Assembly (NCBI GenBank): GCA_017548605.1
Contig: JAFYZT010000011.1
Location: 34,306 to 98,305, forward strand
Source of the DNA: Prevotella sp.
GTDB taxonomy: Bacteria > Bacteroidota > Bacteroidia > Bacteroidales > Bacteroidaceae
Length of the DNA: 64,000 nt
Direction of reading: 5' to 3'
The notes under the pieces are model-generated. The model had not been told where the DNA came from and did no database searches. It was given only the letters and a program-made list of their open reading frames with translations. The stretch's first letter is position 1; each line of letters starts with the position of its first letter. Both the position numbers and the translations under genes were made by a program. Below are positions 1-8,413 of this stretch, piece after piece.

Positions 1-513
1 AATATTGATGACATTCACAATAGCTGTCACCACCATGGGATAGACCACCTTATCTACACTGCGAAGGGAGGCAGAAAAAGTGAGGGAAAGCGCTTGGAAG
101 AATGACAATGCTCCAGTCAGCCTCAGATACACCAGTCCGTCGCCCATCAATTCAGGTCGGAGTCCCATCAGGTGTAACAACTCTTCGGCATAGAAAAAAA
201 GCATTGCGCTGACCGCCAAGCCCAACAACAAGTTCACCACCAATGCCATGCCCACCACCTGTACCAGTCGTTTATGCAATCCTGCACCGACATACTGAGC
301 ACAAAGGATGGCGGCTCCCATCGAAAAGAACTGATAGACCAGGAACACCAACGAGATGAGCTGGTTGTCGAGTCCTACCGCCGCCACGCTATTGTCGCTG
401 TAGCGGCTCAGCATCACCGTGTCAACGGCACCCATCATCATGACGAGTGCCATTTCAATGAATACGGGGATGGTGAGAACTTTTAATTGTCGCTTCAGCG
501 AGTTGTCGGGCAT
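1..513 (-). CDS. MATE family efflux transporter, N-terminal part
   Basis: The minus strand is open from an ATG at 513 to the window edge (171 codons), so only the N-terminal part is present. The product is an inner-membrane MATE-type cation or drug antiporter. It starts MPDNSLKRQLKVLTIPVF and continues through hydrophobic helices containing the typical MATE segments 'GAVDTVMLSRYSDNSVAAVG' and 'GAAILCAQYVGAG'. A TACCTTTG promoter element lies on the minus strand at 648-655. Substrate cannot be inferred. The family call rests on recognisable motifs in helices 1-3. Confidence 0.85.
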   Translation of the reverse strand, partial: MPDNSLKRQLKVLTIPVFIEMALVMMMGAVDTVMLSRYSDNSVAAVGLDNQLISLVFLVYQFFSMGAAILCAQYVGAGLHKRLVQVVGMALVVNLLLGLAVSAMLFFYAEELLHLMGLRPELMGDGLVYLRLTGALSFFQALSLTFSASLRSVDKVVYPMVVTAIVNVINI

Positions 514-925
514 GGTTTCCTACAGTTAATTCAACTTCCCCAAACTCCTGTTGTAAGGAGTTACAAGGGATATGGAGAAGTCAGGAGGAGATATAAGATG
601 TTACATTCCTGGCTGATTCATCAAATAGATAGAGTGTAAAATTGGTGCAAAGGTACGCTTTTTTATCGGGTTTGGAATTTATATCCAATAAAAATGCTAA
701 TTACCTGCGATTACTTGATAAAGATTATTGAAGATTAGAAGATTAAAAAAATAAAAAATTAAAAGATTAAAGACAATATGAGGAAGAATAAAGAATTTTA
801 GGTTTGAATTTCGGAAATTCAAAATTATTGACTATATTTGCCAAATATTCCTGCTAATCTCACTATGAAGCACTCCAAAATCTGTCATTTTGAGCCTTGA
901 ATATACCAATCTTAAACAATCATAA
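514..925. other. Divergent intergenic region
   Basis: This 412-bp gap separates the MATE gene (minus) from the GH5 gene (plus). It holds a minus-strand TACCTTTG element (648-655), a GATTAAAA-type low-complexity array (about 721-775) and a plus-strand TATATTTG element (833-840) about 85 bp before the GH5 start. No coding sequence or RNA gene was recognised. Confidence 0.6.
721..775 (+). repeat. GATTAAAA-type low-complexity array
   Basis: Degenerate tandem units of GATTAGAA/GATTAAAA/AAATTAAA. The same family recurs near 2085, 5885, 16752 and 58466, always with the purine-rich strand on +. Confidence 0.7.
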
Positions 926-2074
926 ATGAAAAAAACATTTTTTTATCTGGCACTTTTTGCCACGGCCATGTGGACCATTACGGCCTGCACGAGCAAGACA
1001 GAAACGACTGACGGCGAGAACAATTTCCGCATCCGACGTGGTACTAACGTGAGCCATTGGCTCTCACAATCTGAGGAGCGCGGCGAAGCACGTCGCCAGC
1101 ACATCCATGAGGACGACTTCGAGCGTCTGGAACAACTCGGCTTCGACTTTGTGCGCATACCTATTGACGAGGTGCAGTTCTGGGATGAGGAAGGCAACAA
1201 ACTGCCTGAGGCATGGGAACTACTGGACAGTGCCCTGCAATGGGCTGGCAAGCATCACTTACGTGCCATTGTTGACCTGCACATTATCCGCTCACATTAC
1301 TTCAATGCCGCTAACGAAGGAGACAAGGCTGCCAACACCCTCTTCACTTCGGAGAAGGCACAGCAAGATCTCATCAACCTGTGGTACCAGTTATCAGACG
1401 TGCTGAAAGGTTACAGTACCGACTCTGTGGCCTACGAGTTCATGAACGAGCCGGTGGCAGACGAGCATGAGCAGTGGAACCAGTTGGTGGCCAAGGTACA
1501 CAAAGCCCTTCGTGAGCGCGAGCCCAAACGCACCCTCGTTATCGGTTCCAACCGCTGGCAAGGCTATGAGACAATGAAATACCTGAAAGTGCCCGAGGGC
1601 GATAAGAACATCATCCTCTCCTTCCACTATTACAACCCCATGATACTGACCCACTACGGTGCCTGGTGGACACCTCTCGGCAAGTACAAGGGTAAAGTGA
1701 ACTACCCAGGCGTCCTCGTCTCGAGAGAAGACTATGAGGCTGCTCCCGATTCCATTAAAGAGGCTCTTGAGCCATTCACCACCCAGGAATGGAACATCGA
1801 CAGAATCCGTGCGGACTTCAAAGATGCCATCGACGTGGCCAAGAAATACAATTTGCAGCTGTTCTGCGGCGAATGGGGTGTTTACGAGCCGGTTAACAGG
1901 GATTTGGCTTACAAATGGTATAAGGACATGCTGAGCGTGTTCGACGAGTTCGACATTGCTTGGACCACTTGGTGCTATGATGCCGACTTCGGCTTCTGGG
2001 ATCAGGCAAAGCATGACTATAAGGACAAACCTCTTGTTGACATTCTCATGTCGGGTGAGGGATTGAAGAAATAA
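926..2074 (+). CDS. GH5-family glycoside hydrolase lipoprotein
   Basis: Predicted surface or periplasmic beta-glycanase (382 aa) of glycoside hydrolase family 5. The signal peptide ends at a lipobox with Cys21 (TITAC), so it should be lipid-anchored. The (beta/alpha)8 fold is indicated by 'FVRIPIDEVQFW' near residue 75, the 'FMNEP' motif with the acid/base Glu175, and 'CGEWGVY' with the nucleophile Glu316, followed by a C-terminal Trp-rich strand. The exact substrate (beta-glucan, mannan, xyloglucan) cannot be told from sequence. It is monocistronic, with a strong hairpin terminator at 2192-2238. Confidence 0.88.
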   Translation: MKKTFFYLALFATAMWTITACTSKTETTDGENNFRIRRGTNVSHWLSQSEERGEARRQHIHEDDFERLEQLGFDFVRIPIDEVQFWDEEGNKLPEAWELLDSALQWAGKHHLRAIVDLHIIRSHYFNAANEGDKAANTLFTSEKAQQDLINLWYQLSDVLKGYSTDSVAYEFMNEPVADEHEQWNQLVAKVHKALREREPKRTLVIGSNRWQGYETMKYLKVPEGDKNIILSFHYYNPMILTHYGAWWTPLGKYKGKVNYPGVLVSREDYEAAPDSIKEALEPFTTQEWNIDRIRADFKDAIDVAKKYNLQLFCGEWGVYEPVNRDLAYKWYKDMLSVFDEFDIAWTTWCYDADFGFWDQAKHDYKDKPLVDILMSGEGLKK

Positions 2075-2084
2075 GAACTCGGGA

Positions 2085-2128
2085 AAATTAAAAGATTAAA
2101 TAATTAAAAGATTAAAAAAATAAAAAAG
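2085..2128 (+). repeat. GATTAAAA-type low-complexity array
   Basis: Array of AAATTAAAAGATT units just after the GH5 stop codon. It runs directly into the 31-bp element at 2130-2160. Confidence 0.65.
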
Positions 2129-2129
2129 T

Positions 2130-2160
2130 GAGGGTGGGACATTATTTGACAAACCACCCA
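2130..2160 (+). repeat. GGTGGGACA...AAACCACCC element, copy 1
   Basis: About 30 bp with GGGTGG/CCACCC ends that can pair. A near copy lies at 58502-58531. Both copies sit directly behind a GATTAAAA-type array, so the two behave as one composite dispersed element. Confidence 0.65.
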
Positions 2161-2191
2161 TATTCCTCCATAGCTATCAAGGCTACTATTA

Positions 2192-2238
2192 AGAAAGATT
2201 ATCCCCTGCAAACTGTTTTTGCAGGGGATAATCTTTCT
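2192..2238. terminator. Bidirectional terminator between GH5 and lipoprotein genes
   Basis: Perfect 19-bp inverted repeat (arms 2192-2210 and 2220-2238, AGAAAGATTATCCCC...) with a 9-nt loop, followed by T-rich sequence. It lies between convergent genes. Confidence 0.85.
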
Positions 2239-2292
2239 CCTTTCTCCCTGAAGGGAATATAAGGGGTTATTGGGAATGGGATGTGGATGATA

Positions 2293-3621
2293 TTACTTTT
2301 GCAGTTTTACGGCAGGCCAACCGTAGTCTTGATACATGGTGGCGGAAAGGCCATGCTTTTTCACGTAATCGGAAATAGCCTTTGTCCTAATGCTGTCCTT
2401 TACTTGGTCATTACCGTTGACATAGTGGAAAGCTTCGTAATTTTCACCAAAGATGCGTTTGGCACTTTCCAAGTTGCCTGCGCCATCCTCCACCTGGTCG
2501 AAGGCAATCACCTCAAAGCTGTCCGCTTTTTCTTTCAGGTGCATAAGTCCCGGATGGTTTCCACCAGACACTGTTTTCAGCGTGTCGCCTGCCAGGTTTA
2601 AGTTGAACACCCAGAAATCACCCAATACCAAGAGCTCATCTGGGTTAGTGTTGTCGATATCCACATACGAGCTGACCGGGATGCAAATATCCCCTTGAGT
2701 GTATTGGCTACCGAAAGTATTTACAAGGTACTTATCGATGGCAAGCATACAAGTTGACTTCTTTCTCACATCGATGTCGGAGAGGGTGAGCGCGCCCTTG
2801 TCATCAACCGTGATATTGGCTGAGATTTCAGGCATGTTGTCGTAATGGAGCACCAACCCTGTCACGAACTTCACACCCGGAGTAACGCATACACGGGGTT
2901 GGTTGAGTGGGCTGTGGCTATCCCCACTGTGAGAGTTAGCGGGTGTATCGCAGCAGGGTTGATGGTATGTGAATGTGAGGTCGAAGATTATCTGTTCACC
3001 TATCCATAGTGCATCCTCATCGAAGCCACCCATGTCGGTAACGGTGTTTTTGACCGAGTCTATCAGTTCTTCGTCGAAATAAATCGAGATTTTCTCCCCT
3101 TCAGTGGTATATCCGAGGTGCTTGCAGAAAGCCTGCTGCACATCGTAGGGATTGACGGTATTGGCGATAAAAGCCTGTCCATCTTCTTTGAAACGAATCT
3201 GGTAGAGTCTTTCCACCTGCACCCCTGTACCCTCCATGGCACTGGTAGCAAGCCACAGGTCGCCTGTAGCTTTGTTGTATCTTGCCTTGGGTTGACGCAC
3301 GTTACGTATTTGCGGGAAAGTCGTTGATTGACTCCCTTTTGTCACCATGATGCCGAAGCCCTCCGTAGAGATCTCATCTGCTTGGTCGATGCTCATCACG
3401 CTGACATCGTTGGCCGTATCGCTCATGATTTCATGGGGATGGATTTTCTTGGCATTGTCCATGGCCAGTTTCACCTTTGCTGGTACAGAGTCCTCGGCGA
3501 GGGGGCCATCCAACGTGCCGCATACGTTTTTGATTGATTTACTTCCTGCACAAGCAGCAAAAAGTCCGCAAACAGACAGCACCACCAATGATGCCATCAA
3601 AGAATACATTGTCTTTTTCAT
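2293..3621 (-). CDS. Unknown secreted lipoprotein
   Basis: A 442-aa protein of unknown function. Its signal peptide ends in a lipobox at Cys24 (LFAAC), so it is likely anchored in the outer membrane or periplasm. The mature part is soluble-looking with no transmembrane segment. It has a Cys pair (CC) and a His/Ser-rich patch around residues 215-235, which could bind metal, but I recognise no family. A TATATTTG element on the minus strand at 3679-3686 is a plausible promoter. It stands alone between two plus-strand genes. Confidence 0.8.
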   Translation of the reverse strand: MKKTMYSLMASLVVLSVCGLFAACAGSKSIKNVCGTLDGPLAEDSVPAKVKLAMDNAKKIHPHEIMSDTANDVSVMSIDQADEISTEGFGIMVTKGSQSTTFPQIRNVRQPKARYNKATGDLWLATSAMEGTGVQVERLYQIRFKEDGQAFIANTVNPYDVQQAFCKHLGYTTEGEKISIYFDEELIDSVKNTVTDMGGFDEDALWIGEQIIFDLTFTYHQPCCDTPANSHSGDSHSPLNQPRVCVTPGVKFVTGLVLHYDNMPEISANITVDDKGALTLSDIDVRKKSTCMLAIDKYLVNTFGSQYTQGDICIPVSSYVDIDNTNPDELLVLGDFWVFNLNLAGDTLKTVSGGNHPGLMHLKEKADSFEVIAFDQVEDGAGNLESAKRIFGENYEAFHYVNGNDQVKDSIRTKAISDYVKKHGLSATMYQDYGWPAVKLQK

Positions 3622-3779
3622 TGTCTAGTTTTGTTAATGAATATTCGCTTTGTTGGTAACAATATCAAAATGTGGGTGCAAATATACTTATTCTCATGAT
3701 ACAACAATAATAAATACGTAAAAAATTGATGTAATTGCTAAATAATTGGTATTTTTGTAGAGTTTTAATATTTGGAGAC

Positions 3780-4397
3780 ATGAAAAAGTTTTTGCTATTT
3801 GTCGCAGTGTCATTACTGACCTTGGCAAGCTGTTCCGACAGCAAGAAAGAGACAACAGCATCGGGCGTTTCGTTCGATGAAGTATTAACCACCCGCAGGA
3901 GTGTGCGCAGCTACGATGCCACGAAAAAGATTTCCGAGGCTGAAGTGCGCGACCTGCTCAAGGCCGTACAGGAAGCTCCTTCCTGGGCCAACCAGCAGCC
4001 AACAAAATATTACGTGGCTATGAGTGCGGAGAAACTGGCCGCTGTTCAAGACATGGTAGGCGGTAACAAGGAGCGCATCAAGGATGCCCCTGTACTCATC
4101 GTCTCAACCTATGAAAAAGGCAAGTCGGGCTTTTTCAAAGGCGAACAGAGCAATGAGATTGGCGACGGATGGGGAGCCTACGACAATGGGCTGAGCAACT
4201 GCTATCTCATCCTAAAGGCACGTGCCATGGGTTTCGACACCCTCATCATGGGCATGCGTGAAGCCGATAAGTTACGGGAGTTGTTTTCCATCCCCAGCGA
4301 TGAGACCATCATGGCCGTCATCTCTTTAGGATATCGTGCTGAAGAGCCAAACCGTCCTGAGAGAAGGCCTTTGGATGAAATAGCGAAGTTCTTCTGA
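3780..4397 (+). CDS. Nitroreductase-family lipoprotein
   Basis: FMN-dependent oxidoreductase of the nitroreductase fold, 205 aa. I start it at the ATG at 3780 (MKKFLLFVAV) because this gives a proper lipoprotein signal with lipobox LAS-C at Cys18; an upstream ATG at 3735 would precede the TATTTTTG promoter element at 3750-3757. The 'TTRRSVRSYD' motif binds FMN phosphate, and 'GWGAYDNGLSNCYLILKARAMG' followed by 'GMREADKLRELF' is typical of the family. Lipid anchoring of a nitroreductase is a Bacteroidales habit. It converges on the flavin reductase gene with a 6-bp gap. Confidence 0.86.
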   Translation: MKKFLLFVAVSLLTLASCSDSKKETTASGVSFDEVLTTRRSVRSYDATKKISEAEVRDLLKAVQEAPSWANQQPTKYYVAMSAEKLAAVQDMVGGNKERIKDAPVLIVSTYEKGKSGFFKGEQSNEIGDGWGAYDNGLSNCYLILKARAMGFDTLIMGMREADKLRELFSIPSDETIMAVISLGYRAEEPNRPERRPLDEIAKFF

Positions 4398-4403
4398 TGT
4401 CTG

Positions 4404-5138
4404 TTATCTGATGAAATTCATGAATACGGGCCGTTCCTCACGCTGGGGAGCGGCCTTTCCATTAGCATGAATATTCTCCAACAGCCATGCCATGTTGTTG
4501 GCTAAAGTACGCATGGTCTGCATACCTTCGGTGTCGCGTTTCACCTCCCCTTTTCCCGCTCCGTATGCGATATTCCAATATTGTGAGGTGACTACAGGCA
4601 TGTTCATCATCTCGAACATCATGTTCATGGTCTGAAGTGTAGCCGTCGCTCCACCCCTTCGGCATACTGCCAATGCCGCCGCCGGTTTGTTCTGCACAAG
4701 ATGTCCTGCCGAGAAAAACAGCCGCTGCATCAGCGAAAGGATTCCCCCATTCGGCTGTCCGTAATAAACGGGAGTACCCATGATGAGTGCATCCGACGCT
4801 TCCATTTTCTTGGCTATTACGTTGCAGAGATCGTCGTCGAACACGCAGCCCTCTCCATCCCGGCAACCACCACAGTTAATACACATACGAACGGGGTTCT
4901 GACCAATCTGAACGATTTCCGTTTCCACGCCATGCTTCTGCAACTGTTTCTCTATCTCTTTCAGACAACAAAACGTGTTACCGTCGGCACGTGGACTGCC
5001 GTTAAGCATCAACACTTTGACCTTCTTCTGTACCGTTTCATTTTGTTTGAGCATAGCCGATACGGGCGATGTGATTGCCGCACCTGCCAAACCGGCCGTT
5101 GCCAAGGCAGTCTTTTTTATAAATTTTCTTCTGTCCAT
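4404..5138 (-). CDS. Tat-exported flavodoxin/NADPH-dependent FMN reductase-like protein
   Basis: 244 aa. The N-terminus MDRRKFIKKTALATAGLAGA is a twin-arginine signal, so the protein should be folded with its FMN before export. The body has the FMN-phosphate loop 'LNGSPRADGNT', the 'CINCGGCRDGEGC' cysteine-rich segment common in iron-sulfur-flavoprotein-like reductases, and 'GTPVYYGQPNGG'. It probably reduces flavin or quinone substrates in the periplasm. Its neighbour across the convergent gap is another FMN enzyme, which suggests a shared redox role but does not prove it. Confidence 0.85.
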   Translation of the reverse strand: MDRRKFIKKTALATAGLAGAAITSPVSAMLKQNETVQKKVKVLMLNGSPRADGNTFCCLKEIEKQLQKHGVETEIVQIGQNPVRMCINCGGCRDGEGCVFDDDLCNVIAKKMEASDALIMGTPVYYGQPNGGILSLMQRLFFSAGHLVQNKPAAALAVCRRGGATATLQTMNMMFEMMNMPVVTSQYWNIAYGAGKGEVKRDTEGMQTMRTLANNMAWLLENIHANGKAAPQREERPVFMNFIR

Positions 5139-5161
5139 AATAGTTATAGTAATAAAAATGT

Positions 5162-5626
5162 TTATAGATTGATGCCGTAGTTTTGTTTTATCTCGCTCAT
5201 GACGAAAGTGCTCTCAATGGAGCCCACAGAGTCGATGTCGCCAAGTTTGGTGAGCACGAATTCCTGGTACTGTTTCATGTCGCGTGCCCGTACTTTTAAA
5301 AGGTAGTCGTAGTTGCCAGACGTGTTGTAGCACTCCGTCACCTCGGGAATACGCATGATGCGTCGTGTGAAGGACTCAGCTATCTCTCGGTTTATTTGTT
5401 TGAGCTTCACCTTGCAGAACACGAGCAGTCCCTGATTCAATTTGTCAGGGTCAAGAACAGCTACATATTTTTTGATGTAGCCTTTTTTCTCAAGCCTTTT
5501 CTGTCTTTCGAAAACGGGTGTAGGGGTTAGATGTACCGCGTCGGCCAATTCCTTGGTGGTCAATTTCGCGTTTTTCTGCAGTGTTTTGAGTATCTGCAAG
5601 TCGGTTTCGTCTAATAATTCGGGCAT
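5162..5626 (-). CDS. Lrp/AsnC-family transcriptional regulator
   Basis: 154 aa, DNA-binding regulator of amino acid metabolism. The N-terminal winged helix-turn-helix is 'ETDLQILKTLQKNAKLTTKELADAVHLTPT', followed by the RAM effector domain from about residue 65 ('GLLVFCKVKL...TECYNTSGNYDYLLKVRARDMKQYQEFV'). I place the start at 5626 (MPELLDET); the frame is open further upstream, but that part only translates a GGGAGTTAAA array. The gene is divergent from metY and cysK, and its promoter abuts theirs, so control of these sulfur amino acid genes is likely. The ~190-nt leader contains the array. Confidence 0.9.
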   Translation of the reverse strand: MPELLDETDLQILKTLQKNAKLTTKELADAVHLTPTPVFERQKRLEKKGYIKKYVAVLDPDKLNQGLLVFCKVKLKQINREIAESFTRRIMRIPEVTECYNTSGNYDYLLKVRARDMKQYQEFVLTKLGDIDSVGSIESTFVMSEIKQNYGINL

Positions 5627-5632
5627 GATTTT

Positions 5633-5712
5633 TAAGTGGGAGTTTAAGTGGGAGTAAAAAGGGAAGTTAAAATGGGAGTTAAAGGGGGAGTTAAAGGGGG
5701 AGTTAAAGGGAC
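5633..5712 (+). repeat. GGGAGTTAAA tandem array in the lrp leader
   Basis: About seven degenerate units of GGGAGTTAAA/GGGAAGTTAAA. The same family occurs at 7261, 13060, 15062 and 61287. Here it lies inside the transcribed leader of the regulator gene. Confidence 0.75.
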
Positions 5713-5812
5713 AAAAGCATGTTAATATGTTTATTTGGGGGATATATTGGGGTTTTATTCTGTTTCCGTGGCTTTTTAATGCTTGTTTTGGAAATTTTTT
5801 CTTTAATTGGTG

Positions 5813-5844
5813 CAAATATAGTGATTTTTTCTGAATTCTACAAA
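5813..5844 (-). promoter_or_regulatory. lrp promoter
   Basis: On the minus strand TATATTTG (5813-5820) is preceded, with a 20-bp spacer, by TTTG (5841-5844). This is a full match to the Bacteroidetes -33/-7 consensus. Confidence 0.75.
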
Positions 5845-5847
5845 ATA

Positions 5848-5879
5848 TTTGGAGGATATTTCCAAAGTTCGTACCTTTG
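5848..5879 (+). promoter_or_regulatory. metY promoter
   Basis: TTTG (5848-5851), 20-bp spacer, TACCTTTG (5872-5879). It lies back to back with the lrp promoter, only 3 bp apart, so a regulator bound here could affect both. Confidence 0.78.
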
Positions 5880-5884
5880 CAGCG

Positions 5885-5945
5885 GAAAAATTAAAAGATT
5901 AAAAGATTAGAAAATTAAAAGATTAAAAGATTAGAAAATTAAAAT
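5885..5945 (+). repeat. GATTAAAA-type array in the metY leader
   Basis: Units of AAAATTAAAAGATTAGA between the metY promoter and its start codon, hence transcribed as 5' UTR. Confidence 0.7.
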
Positions 5946-5964
5946 ATAAAGAAAGGAAAAGAAT

Positions 5965-7257
5965 ATGAGTACAAAGAAGAATTATCGTTTTGAGACTTTG
6001 CAGTTGCATGTTGGTCAGGAACAGCCCGATCCCGCTACTGATGCGCGTGCCGTGCCTATTTACCAGACCACCAGTTATGTGTTCCGTAATTCGCAACATG
6101 CTGCTGACCGTTTTGCTTTGCGTGATGCCGGTAATATCTACGGACGATTGACGAACTCCACCCAAGGCGTTTTCGAAGACCGAGTGGCCGCCCTCGAAGG
6201 AGGTGTCGCCGGTCTGGCAGTTGCCAGTGGTGCCGCTGCCGTCACCTATGCATTGCAAAATATCGTGCAACTGGGTGACCATATCGTTGCAGCGAACAAT
6301 CTCTATGGTGGTTCGTTCAACCTCATCACCCACACACTCGACACACAAGGCATCAGCAACACCATCGTGAATGTGAATGACCTTGAGGCCCTTGAAGCCG
6401 CCATACAGCCCAACACAAAAGTAGTATATGCCGAGACCTTCGGCAATCCAAACAGTGAGGTACTCAACTTAGAAGGTGTGGCCGCCGTAGCCCACAAGCA
6501 CGGCATCCCCTTGATTGTGGATAACACCTTCGGTACACCCTACCTTATCCGCCCGTTGGAGCACGGAGCCGATATTGTGGTCCACTCCGCCACCAAATTC
6601 CTTGGTGGTCATGGTACCAGTCTGGGTGGAATCATCATTGATGGTGGCAAATTCGACTGGAAAGCCAACCCCGACAAGTTCCCCACATTGGCGAAACCAG
6701 ACCCATCGTATCATGGTGCGGTGTTTGCCGATGTTGCCGGTGCTGCCGCCTTCGTCACCCGCATCCGTGCCGTCATCCTTCGTGACACAGGAGCCGCCAT
6801 ATCTCCTTTCAACGCCTTTATCCTGTTGCAAGGTGTAGAGACCTTAAGTCTGCGCGTGGAACGACATGTATCGAACGCACTGAAGGTTGTTGATTTTCTC
6901 GCCAACCATCCCAAGGTAACCCATGTGAACCATCCCTCGTTGGAGAGTCATCCCGACCATGCACTGTATAAGAAATATTTCCCCAACGGTGGCGGTTCGA
7001 TTTTCACTTTCGAAATCAAAGGCGGCGAAAAAGAAGCCTGGAAGTTCATCGACTCATTGGAGATTTTCTCACTCTTGGCCAACGTTGCCGACGTGAAGAG
7101 TCTTGTCATCCATCCCTACACCACCACCCACTCGCAGATGACCGACGAAGAGTTGAAGGAGCAGCACATTACGCCCTCTACCATCCGTCTCTCCATCGGC
7201 ACTGAACACATCGACGATATCATCGAAGACCTCAAACAAGCATTTGAGAAAATATGA
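5965..7257 (+). CDS. metY: O-acetylhomoserine sulfhydrylase
   Basis: PLP enzyme (430 aa) that makes homocysteine from O-acetylhomoserine and sulfide in the cytoplasm. It belongs to the Cys/Met metabolism fold-type I family; the PLP lysine is Lys211 in 'HSATKFLGGHG', and 'YGRLTNSTQGVFEDRVAALEGG' is typical of the group. The length of ~430 aa favours O-acetylhomoserine sulfhydrylase over the shorter (~390 aa) cystathionine synthases and lyases. It is followed 93 bp later by cysK on the same strand, and the divergent Lrp-type regulator probably controls both. Confidence 0.9.
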   Translation: MSTKKNYRFETLQLHVGQEQPDPATDARAVPIYQTTSYVFRNSQHAADRFALRDAGNIYGRLTNSTQGVFEDRVAALEGGVAGLAVASGAAAVTYALQNIVQLGDHIVAANNLYGGSFNLITHTLDTQGISNTIVNVNDLEALEAAIQPNTKVVYAETFGNPNSEVLNLEGVAAVAHKHGIPLIVDNTFGTPYLIRPLEHGADIVVHSATKFLGGHGTSLGGIIIDGGKFDWKANPDKFPTLAKPDPSYHGAVFADVAGAAAFVTRIRAVILRDTGAAISPFNAFILLQGVETLSLRVERHVSNALKVVDFLANHPKVTHVNHPSLESHPDHALYKKYFPNGGGSIFTFEIKGGEKEAWKFIDSLEIFSLLANVADVKSLVIHPYTTTHSQMTDEELKEQHITPSTIRLSIGTEHIDDIIEDLKQAFEKI

Positions 7258-7260
7258 GGT

Positions 7261-7331
7261 TTTAAGAGGGAGTTAAAGGAAGGTAGAAGAAGTTAGAAGA
7301 AGATAGAAGGAAGGTAGAAAAGGAAGTTAAA
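7261..7331 (+). repeat. GGAAGTTAAA/GGAAGGTAGAA array between metY and cysK
   Basis: Degenerate purine-rich units fill the metY-cysK spacer (AGGAAGGTAGAAGAAG and similar). Confidence 0.7.
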
Positions 7332-7350
7332 ACATAAAAAATTGAATATT

Positions 7351-8298
7351 ATGGCAAAGATAGCAAAACAGTTGACTGAGCTCATCGGCAACACTCCTCT
7401 ACTTGAGCTCAACAAATATTCACAGGCGAAGGGCATCACCACACCCATTATCGCCAAGGTAGAGTATTTTAACCCCGGTGGCAGTGTTAAGGACCGTATC
7501 GCTCTGGCGATGATTGAAGATGCAGAGAAAAAAGGCATTCTGCAACCAGGTGCTACCATCATCGAACCGACGAGCGGTAATACCGGCGTAGGACTGGCTC
7601 TGGTGTCGGCAGTGAAAGGTTATAAGCTCATTCTCACCATGCCTGAGACGATGAGCGTCGAGCGTCGCAATCTGGTGAAAGCTTATGGCGCCGAGGTACG
7701 CCTCACCCCCGGCAAAGACGGAATGCCCGGTGCTATCCGTGCCGCCGAAGCCCTGCGTGACCAGATTCCAGGCAGCATCATCCTGCAGCAGTTTGAGAAC
7801 CCCGCCAATCCCGCCAAGCATTATGCCACAACGGGTCCCGAGATATGGGAACAGACCGATGGTCAGGTGGACATCTTCATAGGTGGCGTGGGCACCGGTG
7901 GCACCATCAGCGGCGCAGGAAAATACCTTAAGGAGCAGAATCCTCAGGTGAAAGTCATCGCCGTGGAGCCGAAGTCGAGCCCTGTGCTCAATGGAGGTCA
8001 GAGTGGTCCTCACAAGATTCAGGGTATCGGTGCGGGATTTGTACCCAAGACTTATGATGCAGACATCATTGACGAAGTGTTTGACGTAGAAAACGACGAT
8101 GCCATCCGCACTGGTCGTGAGATTGGTCAGCAGGAAGGTCTCTTGGTTGGAATATCATCTGGTGCCGCCCTATTCGCCGCCACTCAGATAGCCCTTCGTC
8201 CAGAGAACCTGGGCAAGAAGATTGTAGTTCTTTTGCCCGATACGGGTGAACGTTACCTGAGTACCATTCTCTATGCTTTCGAGGATTATCCGTTGTAA
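7351..8298 (+). CDS. cysK: Cysteine synthase A (O-acetylserine sulfhydrylase)
   Basis: PLP enzyme, 315 aa, converting O-acetylserine and sulfide to cysteine. I start at the ATG at 7351 (MAKIAKQLTELIGNTPL) rather than the in-frame TTG 9 bp upstream. The PLP lysine is Lys47 in 'NPGGSVKDRIA'; 'EPTSGNTGVGLA' is the substrate loop and 'GVGTGGTISG' the phosphate-binding glycine loop. It probably forms an operon with metY, so both sulfide-fixing steps are together. A strong hairpin terminator follows at 8356-8388. Confidence 0.94.
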   Translation: MAKIAKQLTELIGNTPLLELNKYSQAKGITTPIIAKVEYFNPGGSVKDRIALAMIEDAEKKGILQPGATIIEPTSGNTGVGLALVSAVKGYKLILTMPETMSVERRNLVKAYGAEVRLTPGKDGMPGAIRAAEALRDQIPGSIILQQFENPANPAKHYATTGPEIWEQTDGQVDIFIGGVGTGGTISGAGKYLKEQNPQVKVIAVEPKSSPVLNGGQSGPHKIQGIGAGFVPKTYDADIIDEVFDVENDDAIRTGREIGQQEGLLVGISSGAALFAATQIALRPENLGKKIVVLLPDTGERYLSTILYAFEDYPL

Positions 8299-8355
8299 AG
8301 GAAAATGGTAATAATTTAATGAATAATTGGGAGAAAAAAGAAACAACAGTTTTAA

Positions 8356-8388
8356 AGCAATGTGGGGGCATTTTGCCCCCACATTGCT
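8356..8388. terminator. Bidirectional terminator between cysK and TonB receptor
   Basis: 15-bp perfect stem AGCAATGTGGGGGCA with a 3-nt loop, and a T-run on the + side. It lies between convergent genes. Confidence 0.87.
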
Positions 8389-8413
8389 TTTTATAGTCAA
8401 AAGAATACTGTTG

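Noticed and set aside
5846-5964. Possible SAM or T-box type riboswitch ahead of metY
   Set aside because: The leader is only ~85 nt and consists of a GATTAAAA array; no aptamer core is visible.
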